The position numbers and the translations under genes were made by a program. DNA of 64,000 bases from Solimonas sp040754295 (GTDB taxonomy: Bacteria > Pseudomonadota > Gammaproteobacteria > Nevskiales > Nevskiaceae), in contig JBFMCQ010000007.1 in assembly GCA_040754295.1 (NCBI GenBank), forward strand, positions 1 to 64,000. Reading direction: 5' to 3'. The notes under the pieces are model-generated. The model searched no databases. It saw only the letters and a program-made list of their open reading frames with translations, and had not been told where the DNA came from. Of this stretch, positions 16,632-25,551 are shown piece after piece; the first letter of the stretch is position 1, and each line of letters opens with the position of its first letter.

Positions 16632-17599
16632 TCAGCATCGCGTTTTTCAACAACAAGGGCGGCGTCGGCAAGACCTCGCTGGTCTACCACTGCGCGTGGA
16701 TGTTTGCGGAGCTCGGCCGCCGGGTGCTCGCGGTGGACCTCGATCCGCAGTCGAACCTCTCGATCATGGCGCTGGACGAGAACCAACTGGAGGCGCTGTG
16801 GCCGGATGACGAGCATCCGCAGACCCTGCAGGGGGCCGTTGCTCCGCTCTTTGGCGGCACTGGCGACATTCGCCCGGCGCATATCGAGGTGCTCGCCGAT
16901 CGCTTGGGCTTGCTGGTCGGCGATCTCGCCCTGTCCCGCATCGAAGACGATCTGTCCACTGAGTGGCCGCGCTGCCTGGAAGGCCGCGAGCGCGCATTCC
17001 GCGTGACCACGGCCTTCTGGCGCGTGATCCGCGATGCTGCGGTGAGCCATCAGGCCGATCTGGTGCTGATCGACGTGGGCCCGAATCTGGGCGCCATCAA
17101 CCGCGCGGCGCTGGTCGCTTCCAGCCATGTCGTGGTGCCGGTGGCGCCGGACCTCTTCTCCCTGCAGGGCCTCAGGAACCTCGGCCCGACGCTGCGTCAG
17201 TGGCGGGACACCTGGTCTCAGGCGCGGCCTAAGGCCGCTGCCGCTCTGGGCGAGTTGCCGAAAGGGCAGATGACACCGATTGGCTATGTCTTGATGCAGC
17301 ACGCGGAACGTCTGGGTCGGCCAACGAAGGCCTATGCCAAATGGCAGACGCGACTGCCTGGCGCCTATCGCGAAAGCGTGCTGGGAAAGCCGGACGGAGC
17401 GAGCGGTGCCAACGACAATCAAATCCAGCGGGTCAAGCACTACCGCAGCCTCATGCCCTTGGCCATGGAAGTGCGCAAACCGATGTTTGCCCTGACCTCC
17501 GCAGACGGAGCGATCGGCGCACATCAGGCCAATGTGCAGCAATGCCATGGCGATTTCAGCACGCTGTGTCAGCGGATCGCCGAGCGCGTGGGCTTGTAG
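16628..17599 (+). CDS. ParA/Soj-like P-loop ATPase
   Basis: A 323-aa ATPase of the ParA/MinD family: deviant Walker A NNKGGVGKTSL (residues 8-18, with signature Lys10), VDLDPQSNLS (about 38-47) and the Walker B strand LVLIDVGPNLGAINRAAL (about 145-162). No parB gene or parS-like cluster is nearby, so it is unlikely to be a plasmid partition gene. Its start overlaps the AlbA_2 gene (ATGA) and the AIPR gene follows 33 bp on, so the three are probably made together. A role as an ATP-dependent switch or positioning factor for its neighbours is only an inference. Confidence 0.88.
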   Translation: MISIAFFNNKGGVGKTSLVYHCAWMFAELGRRVLAVDLDPQSNLSIMALDENQLEALWPDDEHPQTLQGAVAPLFGGTGDIRPAHIEVLADRLGLLVGDLALSRIEDDLSTEWPRCLEGRERAFRVTTAFWRVIRDAAVSHQADLVLIDVGPNLGAINRAALVASSHVVVPVAPDLFSLQGLRNLGPTLRQWRDTWSQARPKAAAALGELPKGQMTPIGYVLMQHAERLGRPTKAYAKWQTRLPGAYRESVLGKPDGASGANDNQIQRVKHYRSLMPLAMEVRKPMFALTSADGAIGAHQANVQQCHGDFSTLCQRIAERVGL

Positions 17600-17632
17600 C
17601 GCTGCCTTCCCCCATCCAACGGAGCAGAGGCC

Positions 17633-19336
17633 ATGAATTTCAACGTCAGCATCATCGACCAGCAGGTGCGGGGTCTCGCCGAGAAGCTGCGGTCGCAGAT
17701 CGAAGAGGAGATCGGCAAGACACTGGATGATACGGCGGCGCGCTCCGCCGCATTCGTCCTGCTGTGCGTGAAGGTACTGCTCGATCTTTCGGATAGCGAG
17801 GCGATCGAATGCCTCACCGAAGGCGGCAACGACTTTGGCGTGGATGCGATCGACGTCGGCGATGCTGTCGAGGGGGAGTTCACCATCACCCTGTTTCAGT
17901 GCAAGTACAGCCACGACAACCTGGAGGGCAACCGCAACTTCCCGGAAGACGGCCTTCGCAAGGCCGTGGCGGCCGTGCGCGCGCTGTTCAATCCGCAGGC
18001 ACCGGTCAATCTCAATCCCCGCCTGCAGGCTCGCATCGAGGAAGTACGCTCGCTGATCACGGACGGCGTGATTCCGCGCGTGCGCTTCCTGCTGTGCAAC
18101 AACGGTCTGCCCTGGAAGCGGCCCGAGGCACAGGCGGTGATCGACCGCGAGAACTTTCCGCCAGAGAGTGTGCGCTTCGAACACGTCAACCACGACGCGC
18201 TGATCCATATCCTGCAGGCGACGCAGCCGGTCAAGGATACGGTGCAGTTCTCCGGCCGGGCGGTGGTGGAGGATTTCAACTTCAGCCGGGTGTTCGTCGG
18301 CAAGGTGGCCGTCAGCGAGCTGGCTCGCTTGATGGACGCGCACGGCGACCGGCTGCTGGAGCGCAACATCCGGCGCTATCTCGGGCTTCAGGGCAACCGG
18401 GTGAACGAGGCGATCCGCGACACCCTGCGCAATCCGGCAGAGCGGCCCAACTTCTTTTTCTACAACAACGGCATCACGCTGATTTGCAGCCGCTTCGATT
18501 ACAACGCGCTGCAGAACGAGGACTACAAGGTCCGGGTGGAGGGCTTGCAGATCATCAATGGCGGCCAGACCTGCAAGACCATCCAGGCGACACTGGCAGA
18601 CCTCGGTGGCGATACCGCGAATCTGGAGTCGGCGTTCGCGCTCGTTCGGCTCTATCAGGTCGGCGGCGAAGACTCCAACAATCTGGTGCGCACCATCACC
18701 TACGCCACCAACAGTCAGAACCCGGTGGACCTGCGCGATCTGCGTTCCAACGACGAGATCCAGAAGAAGCTGGAACTCTCCATGCGGGATCTGGGCTTCG
18801 AGTATCGCCGGCAGCGCAACGAGGCGGCCGTCAAGCCGACCGAGATCACAACCGGCACAGCGGCGGAGGCGGTGCTTTCAGTCTGGCGTCAAAGACCGCA
18901 GCAGGCCAAGTTCCGCTCGGGGGAGCACTTCGGAAAGCTCTACCCGGACATCTTCGGAAAGGACATCAACGGTGCCCAGACCATCGCCGCCGTTCTGCTC
19001 TTCAGGATTGCGGAAAACAAGCGCAAGCGTCCGCCCGCGGGAGCGCCGGATTTCGTCCGCTACGCCTCGTGCTTCGCCGCAATGCTGATGGGTGAATACT
19101 TGCTCGCGGACATGAACATCGAGTTGAAGCAGCTGGACCATCGCAACTTTGTTCAGGCGCGTGACTTGATCGAGTCGAAGGGCGAGGAGTATTTCAATCG
19201 GGCCGTCGGCGAGATCGGCGACGCCTTGAAGCGGCTCTACGGCGACAGCGCTGTGAGCTTGCAGCGCCTCTCGGCAACGTTCCGGCGTGGCGATCTGCTG
19301 CAGGTTTTGAGGCCGTCGGCGACGCTGTTCGCGTAG
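17633..19336 (+). CDS. AIPR-family abortive infection protein, predicted nuclease
   Basis: A 567-aa protein of the AIPR (abortive infection phage resistance) family. The core shows the family's conserved NFFFYNNGITLICSRF (about residues 279-294) and VEGLQIINGGQTCKTI (about 302-317) blocks. The N-terminus contains GGNDFGVDAIDV (about 64-75) followed by ITLFQCKYS (about 85-93). This D...(Q/E)xK spacing is that of a PD-(D/E)xK restriction-endonuclease fold, as in Mrr-like enzymes, so DNA cleavage is a reasonable prediction. ATG 17633 has a Shine-Dalgarno (ggagcagagg). pglZ starts 7 bp after its stop. AIPR genes are known in defence islands but are not part of the standard BREX set. Confidence 0.88.
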   Translation: MNFNVSIIDQQVRGLAEKLRSQIEEEIGKTLDDTAARSAAFVLLCVKVLLDLSDSEAIECLTEGGNDFGVDAIDVGDAVEGEFTITLFQCKYSHDNLEGNRNFPEDGLRKAVAAVRALFNPQAPVNLNPRLQARIEEVRSLITDGVIPRVRFLLCNNGLPWKRPEAQAVIDRENFPPESVRFEHVNHDALIHILQATQPVKDTVQFSGRAVVEDFNFSRVFVGKVAVSELARLMDAHGDRLLERNIRRYLGLQGNRVNEAIRDTLRNPAERPNFFFYNNGITLICSRFDYNALQNEDYKVRVEGLQIINGGQTCKTIQATLADLGGDTANLESAFALVRLYQVGGEDSNNLVRTITYATNSQNPVDLRDLRSNDEIQKKLELSMRDLGFEYRRQRNEAAVKPTEITTGTAAEAVLSVWRQRPQQAKFRSGEHFGKLYPDIFGKDINGAQTIAAVLLFRIAENKRKRPPAGAPDFVRYASCFAAMLMGEYLLADMNIELKQLDHRNFVQARDLIESKGEEYFNRAVGEIGDALKRLYGDSAVSLQRLSATFRRGDLLQVLRPSATLFA

Positions 19337-19343
19337 ATCGCTC

Positions 19344-21677
19344 ATGAGCAGCCTTGGATTCACCGGCGCGCAGACGCTGCTGGAGGCGTTGGCGCAGTCG
19401 CTTCGCGACGAGCTGCGCACGCCGGACGGCGTCGCGCCGCCGGTCGCGGTGCTGTGGACGGATGCCGATGGTCAGTGGCAGTCGTTGGTGCCCTTGCTGG
19501 CCAAGTCCATGCCGCAGCTCTTCCGGCTGGGCGCCTACCGGCCGGACGAGCGCTGCGGTCCGGTCATCTGGCTGCGTTGCGTGGTGGACCGCACGATCGC
19601 AGGCGTGCCGGACGGAGCCGTTCCGGTGCTGTATCTGCCGCGGGTCAGCCGCCAGGACTTGCGGGCCGGCGGGGACTGTCCCCGCGAGCTGCAGCCCCTG
19701 ATCGAGCTTCAGTATCGCGGCGCGGTGTGGCACCAGCGCAACGGGCGGGACTGGACGGTCGAAGCCTTTCTGACTTCGGAGGCCGGCTGCGGTCTGGACC
19801 TCGCGCAGAACATGCGCACGCGGGAGGCACTACTGCGTTCGCTGCCGCTGCTGGCCGCCGAGCCCTTGGCGCGCTTGCGCGGCAGGCGGCTGGACGCCGA
19901 TGACTTCGATCGCCTTTCGGTCGGCGATCCGATCCGCGATCTGCTGTCATGGATGAGCGATCCGCAAGGCTTCGAAGCGCGCTGCGAGCCCGCGCGGTGG
20001 CAAACCTTTCGCGACGTGTGCAAACGCGAGTTCGGTCTGGACCCGGAGGCAGGCGGGCCACAGGCCGCCGGGGATGCGCTGTTGAATGATGGCGGTGCGT
20101 TCGGCGCCAAATGGGAAAGCGTCTGGCGGCGCTTCGCAGAGGCGCCGGCACTTTACCCGGGCATCGGACGTCAACTGCGCGAAGCGCGGCCGGCCGGGCT
20201 TTTCGTAGCACGTGAGCGCCAGCCTTCCGAGAACGAGCGTGAGGAGGAGTCGCTGCGCCGCGAGCTCGAAACCGTCTGCACGCTGCCGCACGCTGCGGCC
20301 TGCGAGAAGCTGCTGGCGCTGGAGGCGAGGCATGGCGAGCGCCGCGGCTGGGTTTGGGCACGGATGGGTGAAAGCCCGCTGGCTTTGGCGCTGGCACCCT
20401 TGGCGCGCCTGGCCGACGCGGCGGGCACATCGCTGGGCGGCGCAAACGCCGCAGCGATGGCGGCGGACTATGCCGGCCAGGGCTGGCGCTGCGACGCTGC
20501 GGCGATGGAGGCTCTTGGCCTGCATCCGGGCGCCGCAGACGCCGCACTTATCGCCCGCGTCGTGCGCACGCTCTACGAGCCCTGGCTGGATCGCAGCGCG
20601 CGGCGGTTCCAGGAGCTGGTGGCCGGCGTGGACGCGCGCGCCCTCGCGGTTGGCGTTACCGCCGAAAAAGACTGCTGCATTCTCTTCGCGGACGGTCTGC
20701 GGTTTGACGTAGGCGCGCGCCTGCATGAGAGGCTGGAGGCCCGGGGGCTGCGCTCCAAGCTGAGCCATCGCATCGCGCCGCTGCCCACCGTCACAGCCAC
20801 GGCGAAGGTCATGGCCTCGCCGGCGCATGCCGAGGTCAGCGGAGGCGCCGGTGCCGACGACTTCAATCCATCGCTGTCCGCGAGCGGGCAGGCACTGAGT
20901 GCACAGCGGCTGCGCGATGCGCTGGCGCGTCAGGGCGTGGAAATTCTTGAAGCCGACGACAACCGCTTTGCCGGCACTGGAGAGGCTGGCGGCTGGTGCG
21001 AAGTCGGCCGACTGGATGAGCTGGGCCATTCGATGGGCGCGCGACTGGTCAGCCAGATCGAAGTGGAAGTTGAGAGCCTTGCCGAGCGGATTGCGGCGCT
21101 GCTCGATGCAGGCTGGCAGAAAGTGAAGATCGTCACCGACCATGGCTGGCTGCTGCTGCCGGGCGGTCTGCCGAAAGTGGAATTGCCGAATTATCTGGTT
21201 GCGAGCCGCTGGGCGCGCTGCGCCACCGTGCGCGGCGAATCCGCCACGCAGATGCCGACCTACCCGTGGCACTGGAACCTGCAGGTACGGATCGCTTCGC
21301 CACCCGGGATTGCGTGTTTCTTCGCCAATACGGAGTACGCGCACGGCGGCGTCAGTCCGCAGGAATGCGTGGTCCCCGAGTTGGTCGTCGAGCGGGGGCA
21401 GACCGTTGTCAGCGCGAAGATCGCTGCAGTGAGTTGGCGTGGCATGCGCTGCAAGGTCGCGGTAGCGCCGCAGGTGGCTGGGCTTCGTGCGGACTTGCGG
21501 CTCAACTGGAAGCAAGCCGAGAGCAGCATCGCGGCCTCGCCAAAAGAAGTGACGAACGGTGAAGCGAGCCTCGCCTGTGCGGACGATCGTCACGAGGGTG
21601 CGGCGGCAACGGTGGTTCTGCTGGACGCCGGCGGCCATGTTCTCGATTACAGGCCGACGACAGTGGGAGAAAACTGA
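19344..21677 (+). CDS. pglZ: PglZ, BREX phosphatase-fold protein (type B)
   Basis: A 777-aa core BREX protein with an alkaline-phosphatase-like PglZ domain. The N-terminal GVAPPVAVLWTDADGQW and GPVIWLRCVVD blocks resemble the 'type B' PglZ group rather than type A. The PglZ domain begins near CCILFADGLRFDVG (about residue 445) and includes KVKIVTDHGWLLLPGG (about 592-607), with Asp/His residues in metal-binding positions. PglZ contacts PglX in studied systems. A diverged relic of the same region lies at 15121-15422. The brxL start follows immediately after the stop codon. Confidence 0.92.
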   Translation: MSSLGFTGAQTLLEALAQSLRDELRTPDGVAPPVAVLWTDADGQWQSLVPLLAKSMPQLFRLGAYRPDERCGPVIWLRCVVDRTIAGVPDGAVPVLYLPRVSRQDLRAGGDCPRELQPLIELQYRGAVWHQRNGRDWTVEAFLTSEAGCGLDLAQNMRTREALLRSLPLLAAEPLARLRGRRLDADDFDRLSVGDPIRDLLSWMSDPQGFEARCEPARWQTFRDVCKREFGLDPEAGGPQAAGDALLNDGGAFGAKWESVWRRFAEAPALYPGIGRQLREARPAGLFVARERQPSENEREEESLRRELETVCTLPHAAACEKLLALEARHGERRGWVWARMGESPLALALAPLARLADAAGTSLGGANAAAMAADYAGQGWRCDAAAMEALGLHPGAADAALIARVVRTLYEPWLDRSARRFQELVAGVDARALAVGVTAEKDCCILFADGLRFDVGARLHERLEARGLRSKLSHRIAPLPTVTATAKVMASPAHAEVSGGAGADDFNPSLSASGQALSAQRLRDALARQGVEILEADDNRFAGTGEAGGWCEVGRLDELGHSMGARLVSQIEVEVESLAERIAALLDAGWQKVKIVTDHGWLLLPGGLPKVELPNYLVASRWARCATVRGESATQMPTYPWHWNLQVRIASPPGIACFFANTEYAHGGVSPQECVVPELVVERGQTVVSAKIAAVSWRGMRCKVAVAPQVAGLRADLRLNWKQAESSIAASPKEVTNGEASLACADDRHEGAAATVVLLDAGGHVLDYRPTTVGEN

Positions 21678-23732
21678 ATGAGCATGGAACTCGATTCTCT
21701 CGATCGGCTGGCAGCAGCGGCCTTCGATGGCTACCTGGTGCGCAAGGACCTGGTCCGGAAGTACTCGCGGCAGTATCCGGTACCGACCTACGTCGTCGAA
21801 TTTCTCCTGGGCCGCTACTGCGCCAGCGTGGACGAGGCCGAGATCCAGGAGGGCCTGCAGATCGTCGAGAAGCAGCTCAAGGATCGCACCGTGCGCACGG
21901 GTGAGGAGGAGCTGTTCAAGGCACGCGCGAAGGAAAGCGGCTCGGTCAAGCTCATCGACATCGTGCGCGCCCGGCTGGACGCCAAGAACGACTGCTATGT
22001 CGCGGAACTGCCGAGCCTGGCGCTCCGGGATGTGCGCGTCGACGATGCGATGGTCCGCGAGAACGAGCGGATGCTGACCGACGGTTTCTACGCCGAAATC
22101 ACCTTGTCCTACGACGGCATCATCGCGCAGCAGCAGGGGGGGCGTCCCTTCGCCATCGACGCGCTGCGCCCCATCCAGATGTCGAAGGCCGACGCACTGG
22201 AGGTGTTCGCGAAGGCGCGGCAGGCGTTCACCACCTCGCAGTGGATCGACATGCTGCTGCGCTCCATCGGGCTGGAACCGGCGCACTTTACCGAGAGGGC
22301 GAAGCGCGTGGTTCTGCTGCGCATGGTTCCTTTCGTGGAGCGCAACTACAACCTGGTGGAGCTGGGGCCGCGCGGCACCGGCAAGAGCCATTTGTTCCAG
22401 CAGATTTCGCCCTACGCGCACCTGATCTCCGGCGGCAAGGCGACGGTGGCCAAGATGTTCGTCAACAATGCCACAGGGCAGCGCGGTCTGGTCTGCCAGT
22501 ACGACGTGGTGTGCTTCGACGAGGTATCCGGTATCTCCTTCGATCAGAAGGACGGCGTCAACATCATGAAGGGCTACATGGCCTCCGGCCAGTTCAGCCG
22601 CGGCAAGGAAAACATCCGTGCGGACGGCAGCATCGTGATGGTCGGCAACCTGGACATGGACGTCGAGCAGGCTCAGAGGGTCGGTCACCTGTTGAGCCCG
22701 CTGCCACCGGAAATGCGCGACGACACGGCCTTCATGGATCGCATCCACGCCTATGCCCCCGGCTGGGACTATCCCAAGCTCAATCCGCATGAGCATCTGA
22801 CCGACCATTTCGGCCTGGTCAGCGACTTCCTCAGTGAATGCTGGAGCAAGCTGCGGGCCGGCAATCGTGTGTCCGTGATGCAGGGGCGCGTGCATCTGGG
22901 CGGCGCGCTGTCGGGCCGCGACATCGAGGCCGTGAACAAGACCGTGAGCGGGCTGACCAAGCTGCTCTTCCCCGCTGCGGACATGCCAGTCCCCGATGCC
23001 GACCTGGAATGGATGGTGCGCTTGGCCCTGGAGGCTCGCCGGCGCGTGAAGGAGCAGCAGAAGCGCGTGTTCAAAAGCGAGTTCCGTAACACGCATTTCA
23101 GCTACACGCTGGGCGCCGACGGCGTCGAGCAGTTCGTTGCCACGCCCGAGCTGCACAGCGACGAGGCCATCGAGAGCGACCCTTTGCCCCCGGGGCAGGT
23201 CTGGGGCGTGAGCCTGGGCACGGCCGAGGCAGGCCCAGGCCTGTATCGGATCGAAGTGACCTGCGGCTCAGGTAGCGGCGTGCGAATTCTCAACCAACCA
23301 ACCCCGCCTGCGTTCCGCGAGAGCGTGCGCGTGGGCGAACAGAATCTCTATACGCGCGCCAGGGAGCTAGTCGGCGACCGCAATCCGCGTGAAGAAGAGT
23401 TCTCCGTGCAAATGCGCGCCATGGATTCGGACAAGACGGGCGCCGGCCTGGGCCTGCCCGTGCTGGTGGCGCTCTGCGGCTCACTGCTCGGCCGCAATAC
23501 GCGCGGCAGCACGATCGTGGTCGGAGCGCTCAACCTCGGCGGGTCAGTGGAAATGATCCCCAACGCCGTGCGCGTCGCTGAACTGGCGATCGACAAGCAG
23601 GCGCAGACGCTGCTGATGCCTGTTTCCGCTCGGCGTCAGCTCAACGACCTGCCCGATGAGCTATGGACGCGCATCAATGTCGAGTTCTACAAGGACGCGT
23701 CCGATGCCGTATTCAAGGCTTTGGTTGAGTGA
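21678..23732 (+). CDS. brxL: BrxL, Lon-like AAA+ BREX protein
   Basis: A 684-aa protein, last gene of the type 1 BREX operon. Seen: an N-terminal DNA-binding-like region, AAA+ Walker A LGPRGTGKSHL (about residues 229-239), Walker B VVCFDEVSGI (about 276-285) and a C-terminal Lon-protease-like domain from about residue 560. In that domain, the place of the Lon catalytic Ser (PSAG) reads TGAG. The place of the catalytic Lys (GGLKEK) reads GGSVEM. By this alignment the protease dyad is absent. BrxL forms DNA-bound ATPase barrels in studied systems and may not need proteolysis. ATG 21678 abuts the pglZ stop; a second ATG lies 6 bp later. Confidence 0.93.
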   Translation: MSMELDSLDRLAAAAFDGYLVRKDLVRKYSRQYPVPTYVVEFLLGRYCASVDEAEIQEGLQIVEKQLKDRTVRTGEEELFKARAKESGSVKLIDIVRARLDAKNDCYVAELPSLALRDVRVDDAMVRENERMLTDGFYAEITLSYDGIIAQQQGGRPFAIDALRPIQMSKADALEVFAKARQAFTTSQWIDMLLRSIGLEPAHFTERAKRVVLLRMVPFVERNYNLVELGPRGTGKSHLFQQISPYAHLISGGKATVAKMFVNNATGQRGLVCQYDVVCFDEVSGISFDQKDGVNIMKGYMASGQFSRGKENIRADGSIVMVGNLDMDVEQAQRVGHLLSPLPPEMRDDTAFMDRIHAYAPGWDYPKLNPHEHLTDHFGLVSDFLSECWSKLRAGNRVSVMQGRVHLGGALSGRDIEAVNKTVSGLTKLLFPAADMPVPDADLEWMVRLALEARRRVKEQQKRVFKSEFRNTHFSYTLGADGVEQFVATPELHSDEAIESDPLPPGQVWGVSLGTAEAGPGLYRIEVTCGSGSGVRILNQPTPPAFRESVRVGEQNLYTRARELVGDRNPREEEFSVQMRAMDSDKTGAGLGLPVLVALCGSLLGRNTRGSTIVVGALNLGGSVEMIPNAVRVAELAIDKQAQTLLMPVSARRQLNDLPDELWTRINVEFYKDASDAVFKALVE

Positions 23733-23901
23733 AGATGGCCACCAGAACGGGCCTCAATCCATCTGCACTGTATCTGCTCCGCGCATCGCAAATCGCAAAT
23801 CGGCGCACTTTTGCGCGCCGCACCGCAACTTACTGCAACCCAACCTTTGCAGTAGATTCAAATAGTTGCAGATGAATTAATCGGTTGGAAGCAGCGCAAG
23901 G

Positions 23902-23931
23902 GCGGCTTAGAAGGCCGTTGCTCTATCCAAC
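23902..23931. repeat. Right attachment-like repeat: tRNA-Arg fragment
   Basis: Bases 23902-23927 are identical to 3461-3486 and the match continues with one mismatch to 23931. Only the anticodon arm and part of the D-arm are present; the acceptor and T-arm are missing, so this is not a functional tRNA. It lies 170 bp after the brxL stop. The 348-bp gap 23733-24080 holds otherwise only this repeat and a terminator. Confidence 0.85.
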
Positions 23932-24028
23932 TCAAAGCCGGAAGGGGCTAGATCGGCATTCCGGTGGCCGCGCTGCTCGACCGATTCACGGCCTCGGCGC
24001 AGCTGGAAGAGCTGGCGGGCGCAGCAGC

Positions 24029-24057
24029 GAAAAACCCCCGCAGTGCGGGGGTTTTTC
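24029..24057. terminator. Strong bidirectional intrinsic terminator
   Basis: A perfect hairpin with gaaaaacccccgca (24029-24042) and tgcgggggtttttc (24044-24057), A-run on one side and T-run on the other, so it works on both strands. It ends aceA transcription (minus) and would stop read-through from the island (plus). Confidence 0.92.
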
Positions 24058-24080
24058 TTCAAGCGGTGCAGCGGTTTTTG

Positions 24081-25388
24081 TCAGTGGAACTGCTCTTCCT
24101 CGGTGGAGCCGGTCAGCGCCTTGACGCTGGAGCTGCCGCCCTGGATCACCGTGGTGACGTCGTCGAAGTAGCCGGCGCCGACTTCCTGCTGGTGCGACAC
24201 GAAGGTGTAGCCCTTCTCGCGCGCCTTGAATTCCGGCTCCTGCACCTGCTCGACGTAGTGCTTCATGCCTTCGCCGCGCGCGTAGTCGTACGCGAACTGG
24301 AAGGTGTTGTACCAGTTGATGTGGATGCCGGCGAGCGTGATGAACTGGTACTTGTAGCCCAGCTTCGACAGCTCGTCCTGGAACCTGGCGATGGTCTTGT
24401 CGTCGAGGTTCTTCTTCCAGTTGAACGACGGCGAGCAGTTGTATGCGAGCAGCTTGCCCGGGCAGGCCTTGAGCACGGCCTGCGCGAATTCGCGGGCGAA
24501 GCCGAGATCCGGCGTGCCGGTCTCGCACCACACGAGATCCGCGTACGGGGCGTAGGCGACGCCGCGCGAGATCGCCTGCTCGAGGCCGTTCTTGACGCGG
24601 TAGAAGCCTTCACTGGTGCGCTCGCCGGTGAGGAACGGCTTGTCGTTGGCATCGTGATCCGAGGTCAGCAGGTTCGCGGCCTCGGCGTCGGTGCGCGCGA
24701 GCACGATCGTCGGCACGCCCATGACGTCGGCGGCGAAGCGCGCGGCGACGAGCTTGTCGATCGCCTCCTGCGTCGGCACCAGCACCTTGCCGCCCATGTG
24801 GCCGCACTTCTTCACGGCCGCGAGCTGGTCTTCGAAGTGCACGCCGGCGGCGCCCGCCGTGATCATGTTCTTCATCAGCTCGAAGGCGTTGAGCACGCCG
24901 CCGAAGCCTGCTTCCGCATCCGCGACGATCGGCAGGAAGTAGTCGATGAACTCCTTGTCGCCGGGGCTGATGCCCTTGGCCCACTGGATCTCGTCGGCGC
25001 GCTTGAACGTGTTGTTGATGCGGCGGACCATCGTCGGCACCGAGTCGTAGGCGTACAGCGACTGGTCCGGGTACATGGTTTCGCTGGTGTTGCCGTCGGC
25101 GGCGACCTGCCAGCCGGAGAGATACACGGCTTCGAGGCCGGCCTTGGCCTGCTGCATCGCCTGGCCGGCCGTGATTGCACCGAAGGCGTTGACGTAACCC
25201 TTCTTCGCCTCGCCGTTGACGAGGCGCCACAGCTTCTCGGCGCCGCGCTTGGCGAGCGTATGCTCGATTTGGAGGCTGCCGCGGAGCCGGACGACGTCGG
25301 CGGCGGAGTACGCGCGCTTGACGTTCTGCCAGCGCGGATTCGTCGCCCAATCCTGTTCCAGGGCCTTGATTTGCTCTTCGCGAGTCAT
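24081..25388 (-). CDS. aceA: Isocitrate lyase
   Basis: A 435-aa enzyme splitting isocitrate into glyoxylate and succinate, the first glyoxylate-shunt step for growth on acetate or fatty acids. The catalytic cysteine is in KKCGHMGGK (Cys195), and VYLSGWQVAAD, SLYAYDSVPTMV and YNCSPSFNWKK are family signatures. The length is that of the short bacterial form. The frame extends upstream, but MTREEQIKALEQDW with Shine-Dalgarno gagagga fits the family, so ATG 25388 is chosen. Its usual partner, malate synthase, is 8.4 kb away at 33757-35343, separated by a biosynthetic cluster. Confidence 0.97.
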   Translation of the reverse strand: MTREEQIKALEQDWATNPRWQNVKRAYSAADVVRLRGSLQIEHTLAKRGAEKLWRLVNGEAKKGYVNAFGAITAGQAMQQAKAGLEAVYLSGWQVAADGNTSETMYPDQSLYAYDSVPTMVRRINNTFKRADEIQWAKGISPGDKEFIDYFLPIVADAEAGFGGVLNAFELMKNMITAGAAGVHFEDQLAAVKKCGHMGGKVLVPTQEAIDKLVAARFAADVMGVPTIVLARTDAEAANLLTSDHDANDKPFLTGERTSEGFYRVKNGLEQAISRGVAYAPYADLVWCETGTPDLGFAREFAQAVLKACPGKLLAYNCSPSFNWKKNLDDKTIARFQDELSKLGYKYQFITLAGIHINWYNTFQFAYDYARGEGMKHYVEQVQEPEFKAREKGYTFVSHQQEVGAGYFDDVTTVIQGGSSSVKALTGSTEEEQFH

Positions 25389-25509
25389 GCAGCAGTCCTC
25401 TCGGGATGAAAGAAAACCGGAAACGGCCTTATAGAACAGGCCTTTGCGGCTACCGACCGAGCGTTCAGACGGACCCGAGTAGCTGCGGGGGCGCCGCGTT
25501 GGGGGCGCG

Positions 25510-25515
25510 ATTATA
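25510..25515 (-). promoter_or_regulatory. Perfect -10 box, probable aceA promoter
   Basis: On the minus strand the bases read TATAAT, a perfect sigma-70 -10 element in a GC-rich setting, about 120 nt upstream of the aceA start. No good -35 box stands at 16-18 bp (best is TTGTGC at 19 bp), so an activator may be needed. The 163-bp gap 25389-25551 contains nothing else clear. Confidence 0.4.
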
Positions 25516-25551
25516 CGCGCAATCATTTTGCAACGCACAAGCGCCGCAGCG

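Noticed and set aside
16628..17599. ParA as a sign of an integrated plasmid partition locus
   Set aside because: No ParB, no parS-like repeats and no replication gene nearby; it is overlapped with the AlbA_2 gene in a defence operon.
19947..23156. A very long open frame on the minus strand (about 1,069 codons) opposite pglZ and brxL
   Set aside because: It is a mirror of two well-supported genes in GC-rich sequence; its translation is rich in His, Gln and Arg with no recognisable domain.
23902..23931. A third tRNA gene
   Set aside because: Only the anticodon arm and part of the D-arm are present; acceptor and T-arm are absent.
23964..25409. A 481-codon + strand frame opposite aceA
   Set aside because: aceA on the minus strand has all isocitrate lyase motifs; the opposite frame is Val/Asp/His-biased shadow sequence.
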